Positions 38,096 through 47,542 of a stretch of 52,407 nucleotides of DNA are shown here, piece by piece. The stretch comes from an uncultured Lachnospiraceae bacterium. Lineage in GTDB: Bacteria > Bacillota > Clostridia > Lachnospirales > Lachnospiraceae. Both the position numbers and the translations under genes were made by a program. The notes beneath the pieces were generated by a model. It ran no database searches and was not told the DNA's origin. It worked only from the letters and a program-made list of their open reading frames with translations. Position 1 is the stretch's first letter. Every line of letters begins with the position of its first letter. Where the stretch lies: contig CAJTTO010000030.1 of the NCBI GenBank assembly GCA_910579275.1, forward strand, positions 1 through 52,407, given 5' to 3'.

Positions 38096-39188
38096 GCAGG
38101 TTCTTTTCCCTGACTTTTTTCACTGCCAAATAATCCGGAATCAAGCTTTTTATCCTGTCCACAAGCTTTTCATCATACTCCTCGTCATACCGCACCTTTA
38201 ATTTGTCCGCACTGATTATGGCACAGTTGCTCTTAACATCATACACACTATCTTTTGCCCAGAAACTAATTGTGAGAATTTCATTGTAATCATCCTCGGC
38301 AAAACAGATGCTGATTTCCTCATCCGCAAAGAAATCAATCTGTTTATTTTTGAGACACATTGGCGATCCGTTTTTAAAATACATGGTGAAATCATAGCAC
38401 TCCTGCGCTAAATTAATAATGTTCAAATCGCCAACCGCACTTTGAAAGCTTTCCCCGTTATTGATTTCGAACGCAATTGCCCTGAGACAGTCGTAGTTCA
38501 AATCGACTTTTCTCGAGAATGCGACAATCTGCTCTATTTCATTGTAATGTGATTCCTGCAGTTTATCATAAAGATATGTCCTAATCTCTCCGGCAGACGG
38601 ATACGCAAACCGAAAATGATAGTGAAAACGCCCCGGACGGTTCACGATAAAGTCGCTGATCTTTCTGATATCATTGCAGGTAATGACAAACAGTTTTTTT
38701 CCTTTTGCAATCCCGTCAAACAATCCCAGAAGCGCCGCCTGTGCCTCAACTTCCCCGTCCGAAACCTTAACGTCGCCAAAAGTCTTGTCAAATTCATCAA
38801 AAAGCACCATTACGCTCTGGTCAATTGTCTCGATGTAAGATGCAATCCCTGAAATGTACTTGTCCACAATTATGACAGGTATGTCACTTTTCAGCGCTTC
38901 CAACGACAGCAGTTTTGCAAACATAGATTTTCCGATTCCCTTGCTCCCGCTCAGAATAACACCCAGATTTCTGTCAAACTGTTCATACGACCTTAGCACC
39001 TTCTCCGTCTTCTGCATGTGATCCCCATAAACCTTGTCCTCCTTTACCTCAATGTCGGCATATTCGTCCAGATAAAAGCCTAACATCTTTTCAAACCTGA
39101 CAATGTAGGTCTTTGCCGGCAGTTTGTTATAAGTTGTCACAGTATCATTGTAAATTTCAACCTTTGTACCTATTTTTATCGCTTTCAT
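38082..39188 (-). CDS. AAA-family ATPase, function unknown
   Basis: 368 residues, ATG 39188. Walker A is GSKGIGKSMFAK, Walker B is VMVLFDEFDK, and a sensor-like LFVITCNDIRKISDFIVNRPGRFHYH has the Arg finger in RPGRF, typical of AAA/FtsH-Bcs1-like ATPases. The N-terminus (KAIKIGTKVEIYNDTVTTYNK) and C-terminus (FADEEISICFAEDDYN...) are unique. It stands alone between the phosphatase and the dehydratases, with a terminator upstream of it in the direction of transcription. No substrate is known. Confidence 0.72.
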   Translation of the reverse strand: MKAIKIGTKVEIYNDTVTTYNKLPAKTYIVRFEKMLGFYLDEYADIEVKEDKVYGDHMQKTEKVLRSYEQFDRNLGVILSGSKGIGKSMFAKLLSLEALKSDIPVIIVDKYISGIASYIETIDQSVMVLFDEFDKTFGDVKVSDGEVEAQAALLGLFDGIAKGKKLFVITCNDIRKISDFIVNRPGRFHYHFRFAYPSAGEIRTYLYDKLQESHYNEIEQIVAFSRKVDLNYDCLRAIAFEINNGESFQSAVGDLNIINLAQECYDFTMYFKNGSPMCLKNKQIDFFADEEISICFAEDDYNEILTISFWAKDSVYDVKSNCAIISADKLKVRYDEEYDEKLVDRIKSLIPDYLAVKKVREKNLHYAV

Positions 39189-39251
39189 ATGCTCCTCCTC
39201 CGTTTAAAACAATCTGCTGCCTTTGTTGTTCTTCCCAACAAAAACATACAC

Positions 39252-39310
39252 AAAAAATAAAGCATCCTCTAAACTGACGCAGATTTCTGTGTCAACTAGA
39301 GAATACCTTA
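39252..39310 (-). terminator. Terminator after the dehydratase operon
   Basis: Minus strand arms CTCTAGTTGACACAGA and TCTGCGTCAGTTTAGAG with a few mismatches, followed by TTTATTTTTTG. It ends the leuC-type transcript (39425) before the AAA gene. The remaining 39189-39424 has no gene. Confidence 0.65.
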
Positions 39311-39424
39311 TTTTTGATTTTTTGTCATTGGATTTCTCATCCAAATTGTAGTACAAAAGTGGCAGTTCGTTACTATTCTGCCCTTAAGCCGTGCAGGAAA
39401 ACATATCGCAATATACTTCAAAAC

Positions 39425-40666
39425 TTATGGACTCACTATTTTTCCGGCAATTGCACAGGCCGCAGCCGACTTGGGTGAAGCAAGATAAATGTTTACCTTG
39501 GAAGTTCCCATACGTCCAAGGAAATTTCTATTGTTTGTTGCAATCACCGTCTCCCCATCTGTCAGGATTCCGCCAGTTCTGCCGCAGCACAGGCCGCAGC
39601 TAGGATGCGTGATAATAGCGCCTGCCTCGGCAAGCACTGCCATCGTTCCATTCGCGGCTGCCTCCCTGTAAATCTTGCGGCTTGCCGGTGTGACAATCAG
39701 TTTTACAAACGGCGCTACATGCTTTCCTTTTAATATCTCTGCCGCTGCCATTAAATCCTCAAGCCTTCCGTTTGTACAGGAGCCGATAAATACCTGATTA
39801 ATTTCCTTTCCCGCAAGCTCCGAAACAGGTTTTACATTGTCCACATTGGATGGGCAGGCCATCACAGGAACAAAATCCTCCGCCCTATAGTTTATCACAG
39901 TACAATATTTGGCATCCGCGTCGCCGGTCAAATCGCGCTCTTTATCCGTAAGCGTGATTCCACAGTATTCCGCAGTCTTGTCGTCCGGTGTAAAAAGTGC
40001 ACACTTTGCCCCCGCCTCAATTGCCATATTGGACATGGACATTCTTGACGCCACTGTCATATTTTCCACAGTATCCCCCGCAAATTCCAGTGCCTTGTAG
40101 GTCGCGCCGTCTGCTCCCAAATCACCTATCAGCTTCAGTATAATATCCTTTGCCATTACATTTTCAGGCAGCTTTCCTGTAATATTTACCCGAATGGTCT
40201 CCGGCACACGAATCCAGAGTGTTCCGGTACCTAATATGCTTGCCATTTCCGTGTAGCCGATGCCTGATGAAAATGCACCGACACAGCCATATGTAGTCGT
40301 ATGGCTGTCTGTGCCGAACACAATATCACCCGGCTTTACATAGCCCGCCTCTGTCATCAGCTGATGGCAGATACCGTCTGCGCGGTGAATGTTTTTCATA
40401 CCATATTTCTCGACAAATGCATTTCCGACGCGGAAGTGTCTGGTGTCGTCCACTTGGCTTGCAGGCACAAGGTGGTCATAGATTAAAACAGCCTTGTCTG
40501 CATCCCATATTTTGGTAAAGCCCATCTCCTCAAACTTTGATGCCACGAACGGAATAAAGATATCGTGTATCATCACACGGTCTACATTTACCGTGACAAT
40601 ATCCCCCGGACGAACCTCTTTCCCCACATTGTTTCTTACAATCTTTTCTATAATCGTTGAACCCAT
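39425..40666 (-). CDS. LeuC-type hydro-lyase large subunit (second pair)
   Basis: 413 residues, ATG 40666. Fe-S cysteines are present in GSCTNGR (near residue 290) and SCGLCCG (near 355). TDSHTTTYGCVGAFSSGIG and the C-terminal NRNFLGRMGT are aconitase/LeuC family motifs. With the small subunit at 40686 it forms a [4Fe-4S] dehydratase. The family includes isopropylmalate isomerase, homoaconitase, methylmalate and dimethylmalate dehydratases; the substrate cannot be read from sequence alone. Starts 20 bases after its small subunit's stop. Confidence 0.87.
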   Translation of the reverse strand: MGSTIIEKIVRNNVGKEVRPGDIVTVNVDRVMIHDIFIPFVASKFEEMGFTKIWDADKAVLIYDHLVPASQVDDTRHFRVGNAFVEKYGMKNIHRADGICHQLMTEAGYVKPGDIVFGTDSHTTTYGCVGAFSSGIGYTEMASILGTGTLWIRVPETIRVNITGKLPENVMAKDIILKLIGDLGADGATYKALEFAGDTVENMTVASRMSMSNMAIEAGAKCALFTPDDKTAEYCGITLTDKERDLTGDADAKYCTVINYRAEDFVPVMACPSNVDNVKPVSELAGKEINQVFIGSCTNGRLEDLMAAAEILKGKHVAPFVKLIVTPASRKIYREAAANGTMAVLAEAGAIITHPSCGLCCGRTGGILTDGETVIATNNRNFLGRMGTSKVNIYLASPKSAAACAIAGKIVSP

Positions 40667-40685
40667 TCTTTCACCTATGCCTTTC

Positions 40686-41177
40686 CTAATCTAACCCATT
40701 TAATTTTCTCATCGCAGCGACCAATCCGCCTGCATTGATGATATCAACCAGATTTTGTGGCAATGATGTAATTGGGTACTGATTTCCATGGTAGTCTATG
40801 GACTCATTGATTGTGACGGTTATCTCATCACCTTCCTTTGCATCGTCACGCAGTCTGTCATTCTCTATTAACAGCAGTCCGTTATTGATGGAATTCCTGA
40901 AAAAGATGCGCGCAAACGATTTTGCAATTACACACTTGACACCGAGCGCTTTGATAATCTCAGGGGCTTGTTCTCTTGATGATCCACAGCCGAAATTTTT
41001 GCCTGCCACTATGATATCGCCCTCCTTTATCTGTCCCGCAAGTTCAGGGCGCAGCGGTGAAAACGCATATGGTGCCATATCCTGTACTGTCTTTAATGCA
41101 AGGTACTCTGTCGGAATGATGATATCTGTGTCGATATCATCTCCCAGAACCCATATTTTTCCAGTAAATTTATCCAT
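40686..41177 (-). CDS. LeuD-type small subunit (second pair)
   Basis: 163 residues, ATG 41177. The start KIWVLGDDIDTDIIIPTEYL and GKNFGCGSSREQAPEIIKAL are the LeuD swivel-domain signatures that complete the active site. CVIAKSFARIFFRNSINNG is also typical. It lies between the two large subunit genes and pairs by order with the one downstream (39425). Confidence 0.87.
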   Translation of the reverse strand: MDKFTGKIWVLGDDIDTDIIIPTEYLALKTVQDMAPYAFSPLRPELAGQIKEGDIIVAGKNFGCGSSREQAPEIIKALGVKCVIAKSFARIFFRNSINNGLLLIENDRLRDDAKEGDEITVTINESIDYHGNQYPITSLPQNLVDIINAGGLVAAMRKLNGLD

Positions 41178-41203
41178 ATCTTAGCCATGCTCCTTTCATT
41201 ATT

Positions 41204-42454
41204 TTATCCGACATTTTCTGCCGTTGTTATCTCCCCTTTTATCGCCGATGCCGTCACGGTCGCCGCGGAAGCAAGGTATACGAAAGAATCCTTGTGTCCT
41301 GCGCGTCCTTTAAAATTACGGGTTCCCGTGCTGATTAATGTCTCGCCCTCGCCGATGACACCCTGGCAGCTTCCCCAGCATACGCTGCAATTGGGATTCA
41401 TTACGATTGCACCTGCTTCCATAAAAATGTCAATAATGCCTTCTGCAAGCGCCTGTCTGTAAACCTCTGCGCTTGCGGGAACTACCAGAAACCGGACAAG
41501 CGGATGCACTTTTTTTCCCTTGATTAATTCTGCGCCCACTCTTAAATCCTCAATACGTCCATTATTGCAGGAACCTAAAAACGCCTCGTCAATATGTGTG
41601 CCTGCACATTCTTCTGCATCTACCACGCTGTCCACAAAATGTGGCTTTGCCACAATTGGCTTGATTGTTGACAAATCAATGTCATACACCTTTGCAAAAG
41701 CAGCATCCTCATCACTCTTGAAATTGTGCTTAGGCTCCCTGCCATGTGCCTTCAGATAGTCAAGCGTAATCTCGTCCACCTCCATAAGCGCAGTCTTTGC
41801 GCCTGCCTCAACACAAAGGTTGCAGATACAGATTCTGTCACTCATATTCAGCGTTTTTAGTCCTTCCCCGCCAAACTCCATCGCCATGTAATTTGCACCG
41901 TTTGCGCCAATCATCCCAATAATAGAAAGAATCAAATCCCTTGCATATACACCGTCATTCAATTTTCCTGTCAAACGAAATTTTAAGGTTTCCGGCACTA
42001 AAAGCCATGATTTTCCTGTCACCATGGCATAAAGGTAGTCCGTACAGCCCACGCCTGTTCCAAATGCACCGACTGCGCCGTATGCACATGTATGGCTGTC
42101 CGCACCGAATATCAGCTCGCCGCTTGTGACGTGTTTCTCCATCATCACCTGATGGCAGACACCCTCCCCCTCATAAAATTGAATGCCATGCTCCTTTGCA
42201 AAATCGCGCATTTTCTTGTGCGAAGCCGCCGTTTTTACACTGTCACATGGTACATTGTGGTCTACAATCCAGACCAATTTATTTACGTCCGCGATACGCG
42301 GGTTTTTCAGTTTGTTATACATGTCAATTGTGAGATGCGTCGTCCCGTCGTTGCTCATCAGACGGTCAAGCTCCACTGTATGTATGTCCCCCGGCTTTAC
42401 AGACTCCACGCCGGCCGCTGCCGCAATGATTTTTTCTGCCATTGTCATTCCCAT
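41204..42454 (-). CDS. LeuC-type hydro-lyase large subunit (first pair)
   Basis: 416 residues. I chose ATG 42454 because GGAGGATTTGAAT precedes it; a GTG start 15 bases earlier would be poorer. GADSHTCAYGAVGAFGTGVG and the Cys sites GSCNNGR and NCSVCWGSCQG are present; the Asn in GSCNNGR and the Trp in VCWG differ from the second large subunit. The start begins GMTMAEKIIAAAAGVESVKPGD. It follows the LeuD at 42520 in one transcript. It probably acts on a related but different C4-C7 hydroxyacid. Confidence 0.87.
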   Translation of the reverse strand: MGMTMAEKIIAAAAGVESVKPGDIHTVELDRLMSNDGTTHLTIDMYNKLKNPRIADVNKLVWIVDHNVPCDSVKTAASHKKMRDFAKEHGIQFYEGEGVCHQVMMEKHVTSGELIFGADSHTCAYGAVGAFGTGVGCTDYLYAMVTGKSWLLVPETLKFRLTGKLNDGVYARDLILSIIGMIGANGANYMAMEFGGEGLKTLNMSDRICICNLCVEAGAKTALMEVDEITLDYLKAHGREPKHNFKSDEDAAFAKVYDIDLSTIKPIVAKPHFVDSVVDAEECAGTHIDEAFLGSCNNGRIEDLRVGAELIKGKKVHPLVRFLVVPASAEVYRQALAEGIIDIFMEAGAIVMNPNCSVCWGSCQGVIGEGETLISTGTRNFKGRAGHKDSFVYLASAATVTASAIKGEITTAENVG

Positions 42455-42519
42455 ATTCAAATCCTCCACTTATCTAAACTTTTGCTCTGCCCCTAGAGCA
42501 TGTTTGAAAAATGCCGCCG

Positions 42520-42987
42520 CTATTCGTTTAACGATGCAATCAGCCCGCCCTGATCAAGGATTCCCTGCATGTACTCGGGCAGCTTCGTGCAAGCATATTC
42601 TTTTCCGTTTACACGTACTACACCCTCCTGCATGGAAAGTTCCATCTCGTCACCTGCGTTAACGTTGTCATGTAAATCCTTGCAGACAATCACAGGAAGT
42701 CCGATGTTGATTGCATTTCTATAAAAAATTCTGGCAAAAGATTTCGCCACGACTGCCTTAACACCCAGTGCTTTCAACACACTCGGTGCCTGTTCCCGCG
42801 AAGAACCGCAGCCGAAGTTTTCCGATGCCACGACATAGTCGCCTGGCTGTACCTGCGAGGCAAAATCCGGATCGAGTGACTCAAATGTATGCCCTTTCAT
42901 CTCGTCAATTGTCGGGAATATAATATATTGTGACGCAATAATCTGGTCTGTGTCAACGTCCTGCTGAAACTTAAATATCTTACCCAT
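42520..42987 (-). CDS. LeuD-type small subunit (first pair)
   Basis: 155 residues from ATG 42987 (MGKIFKFQQDVDTDQIIAS), after GAAAGGACAGGATGATAAA; an upstream frame exists but lacks support. It carries VASENFGCGSSREQAPSVLKAL and VVAKSFARIFYRNAINIG. It is the first gene of the four-gene dehydratase operon, read leftward. No leuA or leuB lies next to it. Confidence 0.87.
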   Translation of the reverse strand: MGKIFKFQQDVDTDQIIASQYIIFPTIDEMKGHTFESLDPDFASQVQPGDYVVASENFGCGSSREQAPSVLKALGVKAVVAKSFARIFYRNAINIGLPVIVCKDLHDNVNAGDEMELSMQEGVVRVNGKEYACTKLPEYMQGILDQGGLIASLNE

Positions 42988-43145
42988 TTTATCATCCTGT
43001 CCTTTCCTGATTACATATTTTTGCACTTTTATAGTGTAACAAATATATTCACAAAAAACTAGGATAATTTTTATCATATCCTGCTGTTTTTTTACCCTTG
43101 ATGTGATATAGTTATAATATACACTTTTGCAAAGGGGGAAAAAGC

Positions 43146-43277
43146 ATGAAACATTTCCTGAAACACTGTGCGGCGCAAATTCTGGTAATCATTTTTTATG
43201 TTACCGGCATTGCGTATCGAACCGGCCATAATCAAATCAATATGGTAAAAAAGTTAAAAAATTGGGCTGAAAAATGA
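43146..43277 (+). CDS. Small membrane protein (43 aa)
   Basis: ATG 43146 follows AAAGGGGGAAAAAGC. The product MKHFLKHCAAQILVIIFYVT with GIAYRTGHNQINMVKKLKN has one membrane helix (residues 8-22) and a basic C-terminus. It is read with the next two SAM-binding proteins, probably as one unit. No family recognised. Confidence 0.55.
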   Translation: MKHFLKHCAAQILVIIFYVTGIAYRTGHNQINMVKKLKNWAEK

Positions 43278-43368
43278 TTCCCATTTTTTGATATTGTAAC
43301 ATTATGCCATATAATTATTGCATTGCTGGCAGACAAAAACCGTATCGCCAAAACCATGGAGGATTCCT

Positions 43369-43818
43369 TTGAAAAAAACAGACGCTGCCGTACAGATATT
43401 TATCCCAAGCATAAAAAGCAAAAAAATTCTTGAAGTCGCCTGCGGTGATGCCGAATTTTCAATTTCTGCATCCTGTTACGCCCATCAGGTCTCATGCATT
43501 GACCTTGATGACAGCAGGATTTGTTCCGTAACACCGGACAACGTTCATTTTGAAATTATGGATGCCGCCAAGATGCGTTTTTCAAGCGAATCATTTGATG
43601 CTGTTTTCCTGTACAATGCCCTGTCCCATATACAGTCCCAATGGGAATCCATACAGGAAGAATGTATGCGTGTGCTAAAACCGGAAGGCTGTATTTACAT
43701 TGTCGGAACATGGAAAATGGATATCGCACTGATTCACAATATGTTTCATGACGAGGCTGAATGGAACAATGGTTTTCTCGTTGTCAAAATTATAAAAAAT
43801 TATTATGAACCAAAATAA
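43369..43818 (+). CDS. Class I SAM-dependent methyltransferase
   Basis: 149 residues from TTG 43369 (MKKTDAAVQIFIPSI), chosen because GGAGGATTCCT precedes it. Motif I is ILEVACGDAEFS and the following acidic strand SCIDLDDSR binds the ribose. The motif DAVFLYNALSHIQSQWES and a C-terminal RVLKPEGCIYIVGTW are common in small methyltransferases of unknown target. It probably works with the CbiE/CbiT-like protein downstream. Confidence 0.72.
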   Translation: MKKTDAAVQIFIPSIKSKKILEVACGDAEFSISASCYAHQVSCIDLDDSRICSVTPDNVHFEIMDAAKMRFSSESFDAVFLYNALSHIQSQWESIQEECMRVLKPEGCIYIVGTWKMDIALIHNMFHDEAEWNNGFLVVKIIKNYYEPK

Positions 43819-43839
43819 AACTTAAACAGGAGGCAAAGC

Positions 43840-44748
43840 ATGGAAAAACAAATTTTCACAAATGATATTATTCTAAGCTGGCTACAGTACTACTCGCAGA
43901 ATACCCCAATTGATTTGGAGCATGTCAAAATCATTGACATCACCAAAAAAAATAAAAATGTCATCCCGACCGTCGAAGCCCACAAGACAACGCTCGTGTT
44001 TACAAACGCGGGAATCGAGGATATTTTTTACCGCCTGTGGAACGCAGGGCTTGGCGAGTGTGAGGTATGGTACAATGAGGGTTCCGACCCGAGCGGGGAA
44101 ATTCTTCACAATCAGATAAAGGAGATGATTAACCGCGGCATCAACGCCTCCGCCGGTATGCTTATCCTCAATCCCAATGCCAGAAATTCAACTCGCATTG
44201 GCCTGAGCAACGAAAAGCTCCAGCGCGGTTCGATTCAGTATGTCGGAAGCGAAATCCGTTCCATCATATTGAGCAAGATGATGGTTGACCCGCAGGATGA
44301 TATCTGTGTTATCGGCGGGGAAAGCATCGCTATCGAAGCCGCCCTTATCGCCGCGGAAGGCTCGGTCATCGCAGTGGAGTACAGCAGGGACGACCGCTCT
44401 ACACTAGAGGACAATGTTGCACATTTTGACCTCCATAACATCAAAATCATAGACCATGTTGATGACAACACCATGGCGCAGTGCCCTGTCCCTTCCCTCG
44501 TATTTCTCGTTGCATCGGCAAGCACGGAGCAGGAGCTTGCATGCCTGCTGAAATTAAATCCAAACATCAATGTCGTCATCTATACGCTGGACTTTAAAGC
44601 GGCTGCGAGCCTGCCCGACACGCTTCACGACCTTGGTCTTGCCGACGTGGAGACCATACAGGTGTCTGTGACAAAACTGCGCAGCAACAACACGTTCAAA
44701 TCCGATCCCGCACCATGGATTATCACTGCGCGCAGCAGGGAAGATTAA
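43840..44748 (+). CDS. CbiE/CbiT (CobL)-like protein, orphan
   Basis: 302 residues, ATG 43840. The N-terminal half (VFTNAGIEDIFYRLWNAGLG, then NEGSDPSGEIL) is a shortened CbiE-like fold. The C-terminal half (DPQDDICVIGGESIAIEAALIAAEG, VIAVEYSRDDRSTLEDNVAHF, then VVIYTLDFKAAAS) is like CbiT, the cobalamin precursor decarboxylating methyltransferase. No other cobalamin genes are nearby and motif I is unusual (GGESIA in place of GCGSG), so it may have another role. A strong terminator follows. Confidence 0.65.
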   Translation: MEKQIFTNDIILSWLQYYSQNTPIDLEHVKIIDITKKNKNVIPTVEAHKTTLVFTNAGIEDIFYRLWNAGLGECEVWYNEGSDPSGEILHNQIKEMINRGINASAGMLILNPNARNSTRIGLSNEKLQRGSIQYVGSEIRSIILSKMMVDPQDDICVIGGESIAIEAALIAAEGSVIAVEYSRDDRSTLEDNVAHFDLHNIKIIDHVDDNTMAQCPVPSLVFLVASASTEQELACLLKLNPNINVVIYTLDFKAAASLPDTLHDLGLADVETIQVSVTKLRSNNTFKSDPAPWIITARSRED

Positions 44749-44771
44749 AAAAGGAGCTTCTGCTCCTTTTT
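44748..44771. terminator. Bidirectional terminator
   Basis: AAAAAGGAGC, TTCT loop, GCTCCTTTTT: separates the rightward unit from smpB on the opposite strand. The 10-bp stem is perfect. Confidence 0.9.
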
Positions 44772-44782
44772 AATTTTATGTT

Positions 44783-45253
44783 TCAATATAGATTTTTGAC
44801 TTTAAATTCACGCTCCGTCTCCCGCCTTGCATCTTTCTTCGCAATATCTTCGCGTTTATCATATAGTTTTTTGCCTCGCGCAAGGCCAATCTCTACTTTT
44901 GCCCTGCCATTCGAAAAATAAACCTGTAAAGGCACCAGTGTATATCCCTTTTCCTTTATCTTTCCCAAAAGCTTTTGAATCTCATGCTTATGCAGTAAAA
45001 GCTTTTTCACGCGCAGGGAATCCTTGTTAAAAATATTTCCTTTTTCATAGGGAGAAATATGCATACCGTACACAAACACCTCGGCATTCTCAATTCGGAT
45101 AAACGCCTCCTTGATACTGCACTTGCCCATACGCAGTGACTTCACTTCCGTACCGTGAAGCGCGATGCCGCACTCATATTTCTCCTCAATGAAATAATCA
45201 TGGTACGCCTTTTTATTGTTGGCTACCAGTTTCATTGCCTCACTTTTTGCCAT
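44783..45253 (-). CDS. smpB: SsrA-binding protein
   Basis: 156 residues, ATG 45253. It has AYHDYFIEEKYECGIALHGTEVKSLR, YEKGNIFNKDSLRVKKLLLHK and the C-terminal GLARGKKLYDKREDIAKKDARRE of SmpB. The protein binds tmRNA and brings it to stalled ribosomes for rescue. It follows rnr and secG, a cluster common in Firmicutes. The ssrA gene itself was not seen in the window. Confidence 0.95.
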   Translation of the reverse strand: MAKSEAMKLVANNKKAYHDYFIEEKYECGIALHGTEVKSLRMGKCSIKEAFIRIENAEVFVYGMHISPYEKGNIFNKDSLRVKKLLLHKHEIQKLLGKIKEKGYTLVPLQVYFSNGRAKVEIGLARGKKLYDKREDIAKKDARRETEREFKVKNLY

Positions 45254-45303
45254 TATATTTCCCTCTCTTTACAATGCACTCCCAAAAAGCGACTTAGAAC
45301 TTC

Positions 45304-47448
45304 CTAAAGCACTTCGTTTTTTTCCCACTCCTCGGGAATGACAAAATCAATCGTCCTTGATATCTTATCCGTCGCGTTCACCTTGACTTCCAATGTCTGT
45401 CCAAGCTTATACCGGATATTGGTAGCCTGCCCCACCATCTCGTAGGTCTCTTCCTCATAATAAAAATAATCACCCGGAAGCATGGACACATGAATCATCC
45501 CCTCAATCGTGTTGGGCAGCTCCACATACACACCCCATGCCGTGATGGAGGAAATCACTCCCTCAAAAATCTCGCCGATATGGCTCTCCATGAACTCGAC
45601 CTTCTTAAGTTTGTCTGTCTCACGCTCTGCCTCGTCCGCACGCCGCTCCATGTCCGAGGAATGTTTAGCCACCTCCGGAAGGATTTCATTGTAATGGTCG
45701 ATGCGTTTCTCGTTCAGGCGTCCCCGAATCTGCTCTTTGATAATACGGTGTATCTGTAAGTCCGGATAGCGCCTGATTGGCGACGTAAAATGGCAGTAAT
45801 ACTGACAGGCAAGCCCAAAATGCCCCGTGCAGTCTATGGTATATTTTGCCTGTTTCATGCTCCGCAGCGTCAGTCTGCTAATCAGCGCTTCCTCCGGCGT
45901 GTCTTCTATCTTCACGAGCAGTTTCTGCAGCTCCTTAGGATGAATCTCCTCCTGCCTGCTCTTGATGGAATACCCGAAATTCCGGATGAACGTTCCCAGC
46001 TTATCTATCTTTTCAGGATCAGGGTTGTCATGTGTCCGGTAGACAAACGGCAGCTCCATCCAGTGAAAATGCTCCGCAACAGTCTCATTTGCAATCAGCA
46101 TGAAATCCTCTATGATTTTCGTCGCGACATTTCTCTCATATGGCTTTATCTCTACCGGATGCCCCTGTTTGTCCAGAATAATCTTGCTCTCCGGAAAATC
46201 AAAGTCAATGGAGCCTCTTTTTTTGCGCTTTTCACGCAGAATTCCCGCAAGCTCTTTCATCTGCTCAAACATCGGCACAAGTTCTTCATGCGCTTTTATC
46301 TCTGTCTCGTCCTTGTCCTCGAGTATTTTTTTGACAGTTGTGTATGACATACGCCTATCCACCCGAATCACGGACTCCACAATCTCATGGCTGACAACCT
46401 CTCCCTTTTTGTCAATTGTCATCAGGCAGCTGAGTGCAAGCCTGTTCTCACCCGCATTCAGTGAACAGATGCCGTTGGAAAGCTTGTGCGGCAACATCGG
46501 AATCACCCTGTCCACCAGATAGACGCTGGTTCCGCGCTCCCTTGCTTCCCAGTCAAGTGCTGAATTCTCCTGCACATAGTTCGTCACATCCGCAATGTGC
46601 ACACCTAGCAGATATTTTCCCCCTTCTTTTGTCAGGCTGACCGCATCGTCCAAATCCTTCGCGTCCTCACCGTCAATTGTCACCATCTGCACATCGCGCA
46701 AGTCTCGCCGCCCTGCCATATCTGTCTCGGAAACCTCATTCGAGACATTTTCGGCCTGACGCATAATCTTTTCCGAAAATTCGACCGGAAGCTCATATCC
46801 TTTTACAATGGACATGATATCCACGCCCGGGTCATTTACATGCCCCAGAATCTCTGTAATCTTTCCTTCTGGCTTCCGGTTGTTTTTGCCGTAATCTGTT
46901 ATCTCGCAGACAACCTTATGACCGGACACTGCTCCCTTTGACCGCTCTGTCGGAACAAAAACATCCACGCTGATTTTCGTGTTATCTGAGATGACAAAAC
47001 CATAATTTTTGTTGCTCTTGTCATAAATGCCCACAATCTGCTTCATGCCTCTTGCTAGGATTTCAACGACCTGTGCCTCCTGACGTTTGCCGCTCTTTCC
47101 TGACAACAAGGACACTTTTACGGTATCCTTGTGAAACGCGCCATTCACATAGTCCTCCGGAATATACAAGTCCTCATCCCTGCCGTCAACCTCGACAAAC
47201 CCGAAGCCCTTTTGATGACTGATAAACGTTCCGATTAAATCCTTGTCTGTATGCTTTGCCTTGACAAACTTGCCTTTCTTGGTCAGAGAAAGCTTTCCCT
47301 CTGCCAGCAGTTCGTTCAAGATACGGTTCAGCTCCCCCCTGTCCTCCTTGGACACCTGAAGCATAATCGCAAGTTCTTTCTCCTTCATCGGCACATAAAA
47401 ATCAGCCGAAACCAAATCCAGAATTACTTTTTTCCTCTTATCCGACAT
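45304..47448 (-). CDS. rnr: Ribonuclease R
   Basis: 714 residues from ATG 47448, after AAAAAAGGAGGGAGAAGA. The N-terminal helix-turn-helix and cold-shock domains are followed by the RNB core with VTIDGEDAKDLDDAVSL, containing the metal-binding Asp residues, and a C-terminal S1 domain (GEIFEGVISSITAWGVYVEL). RNase R degrades structured RNA and works with SmpB and tmRNA to remove faulty mRNA. It is downstream of secG, with a terminator between them, so it likely has its own promoter. Confidence 0.95.
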   Translation of the reverse strand: MSDKRKKVILDLVSADFYVPMKEKELAIMLQVSKEDRGELNRILNELLAEGKLSLTKKGKFVKAKHTDKDLIGTFISHQKGFGFVEVDGRDEDLYIPEDYVNGAFHKDTVKVSLLSGKSGKRQEAQVVEILARGMKQIVGIYDKSNKNYGFVISDNTKISVDVFVPTERSKGAVSGHKVVCEITDYGKNNRKPEGKITEILGHVNDPGVDIMSIVKGYELPVEFSEKIMRQAENVSNEVSETDMAGRRDLRDVQMVTIDGEDAKDLDDAVSLTKEGGKYLLGVHIADVTNYVQENSALDWEARERGTSVYLVDRVIPMLPHKLSNGICSLNAGENRLALSCLMTIDKKGEVVSHEIVESVIRVDRRMSYTTVKKILEDKDETEIKAHEELVPMFEQMKELAGILREKRKKRGSIDFDFPESKIILDKQGHPVEIKPYERNVATKIIEDFMLIANETVAEHFHWMELPFVYRTHDNPDPEKIDKLGTFIRNFGYSIKSRQEEIHPKELQKLLVKIEDTPEEALISRLTLRSMKQAKYTIDCTGHFGLACQYYCHFTSPIRRYPDLQIHRIIKEQIRGRLNEKRIDHYNEILPEVAKHSSDMERRADEAERETDKLKKVEFMESHIGEIFEGVISSITAWGVYVELPNTIEGMIHVSMLPGDYFYYEEETYEMVGQATNIRYKLGQTLEVKVNATDKISRTIDFVIPEEWEKNEVL

Positions 47449-47486
47449 TCTTCTCCCTCCTTTTTTCAAATGCTGTATCCGGTTAC

Positions 47487-47514
47487 GAAAAAACACTCTT
47501 ATTACAAGAGTGTT
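47487..47514 (-). terminator. secG terminator
   Basis: AACACTCTT, 5-base loop, AAGAGTGTT, followed on the minus strand by TTTTTCG. It stops or attenuates transcription between secG and rnr. Confidence 0.85.
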
Positions 47515-47542
47515 CGTGGTTTTATCTTAAATATATAGCAAT

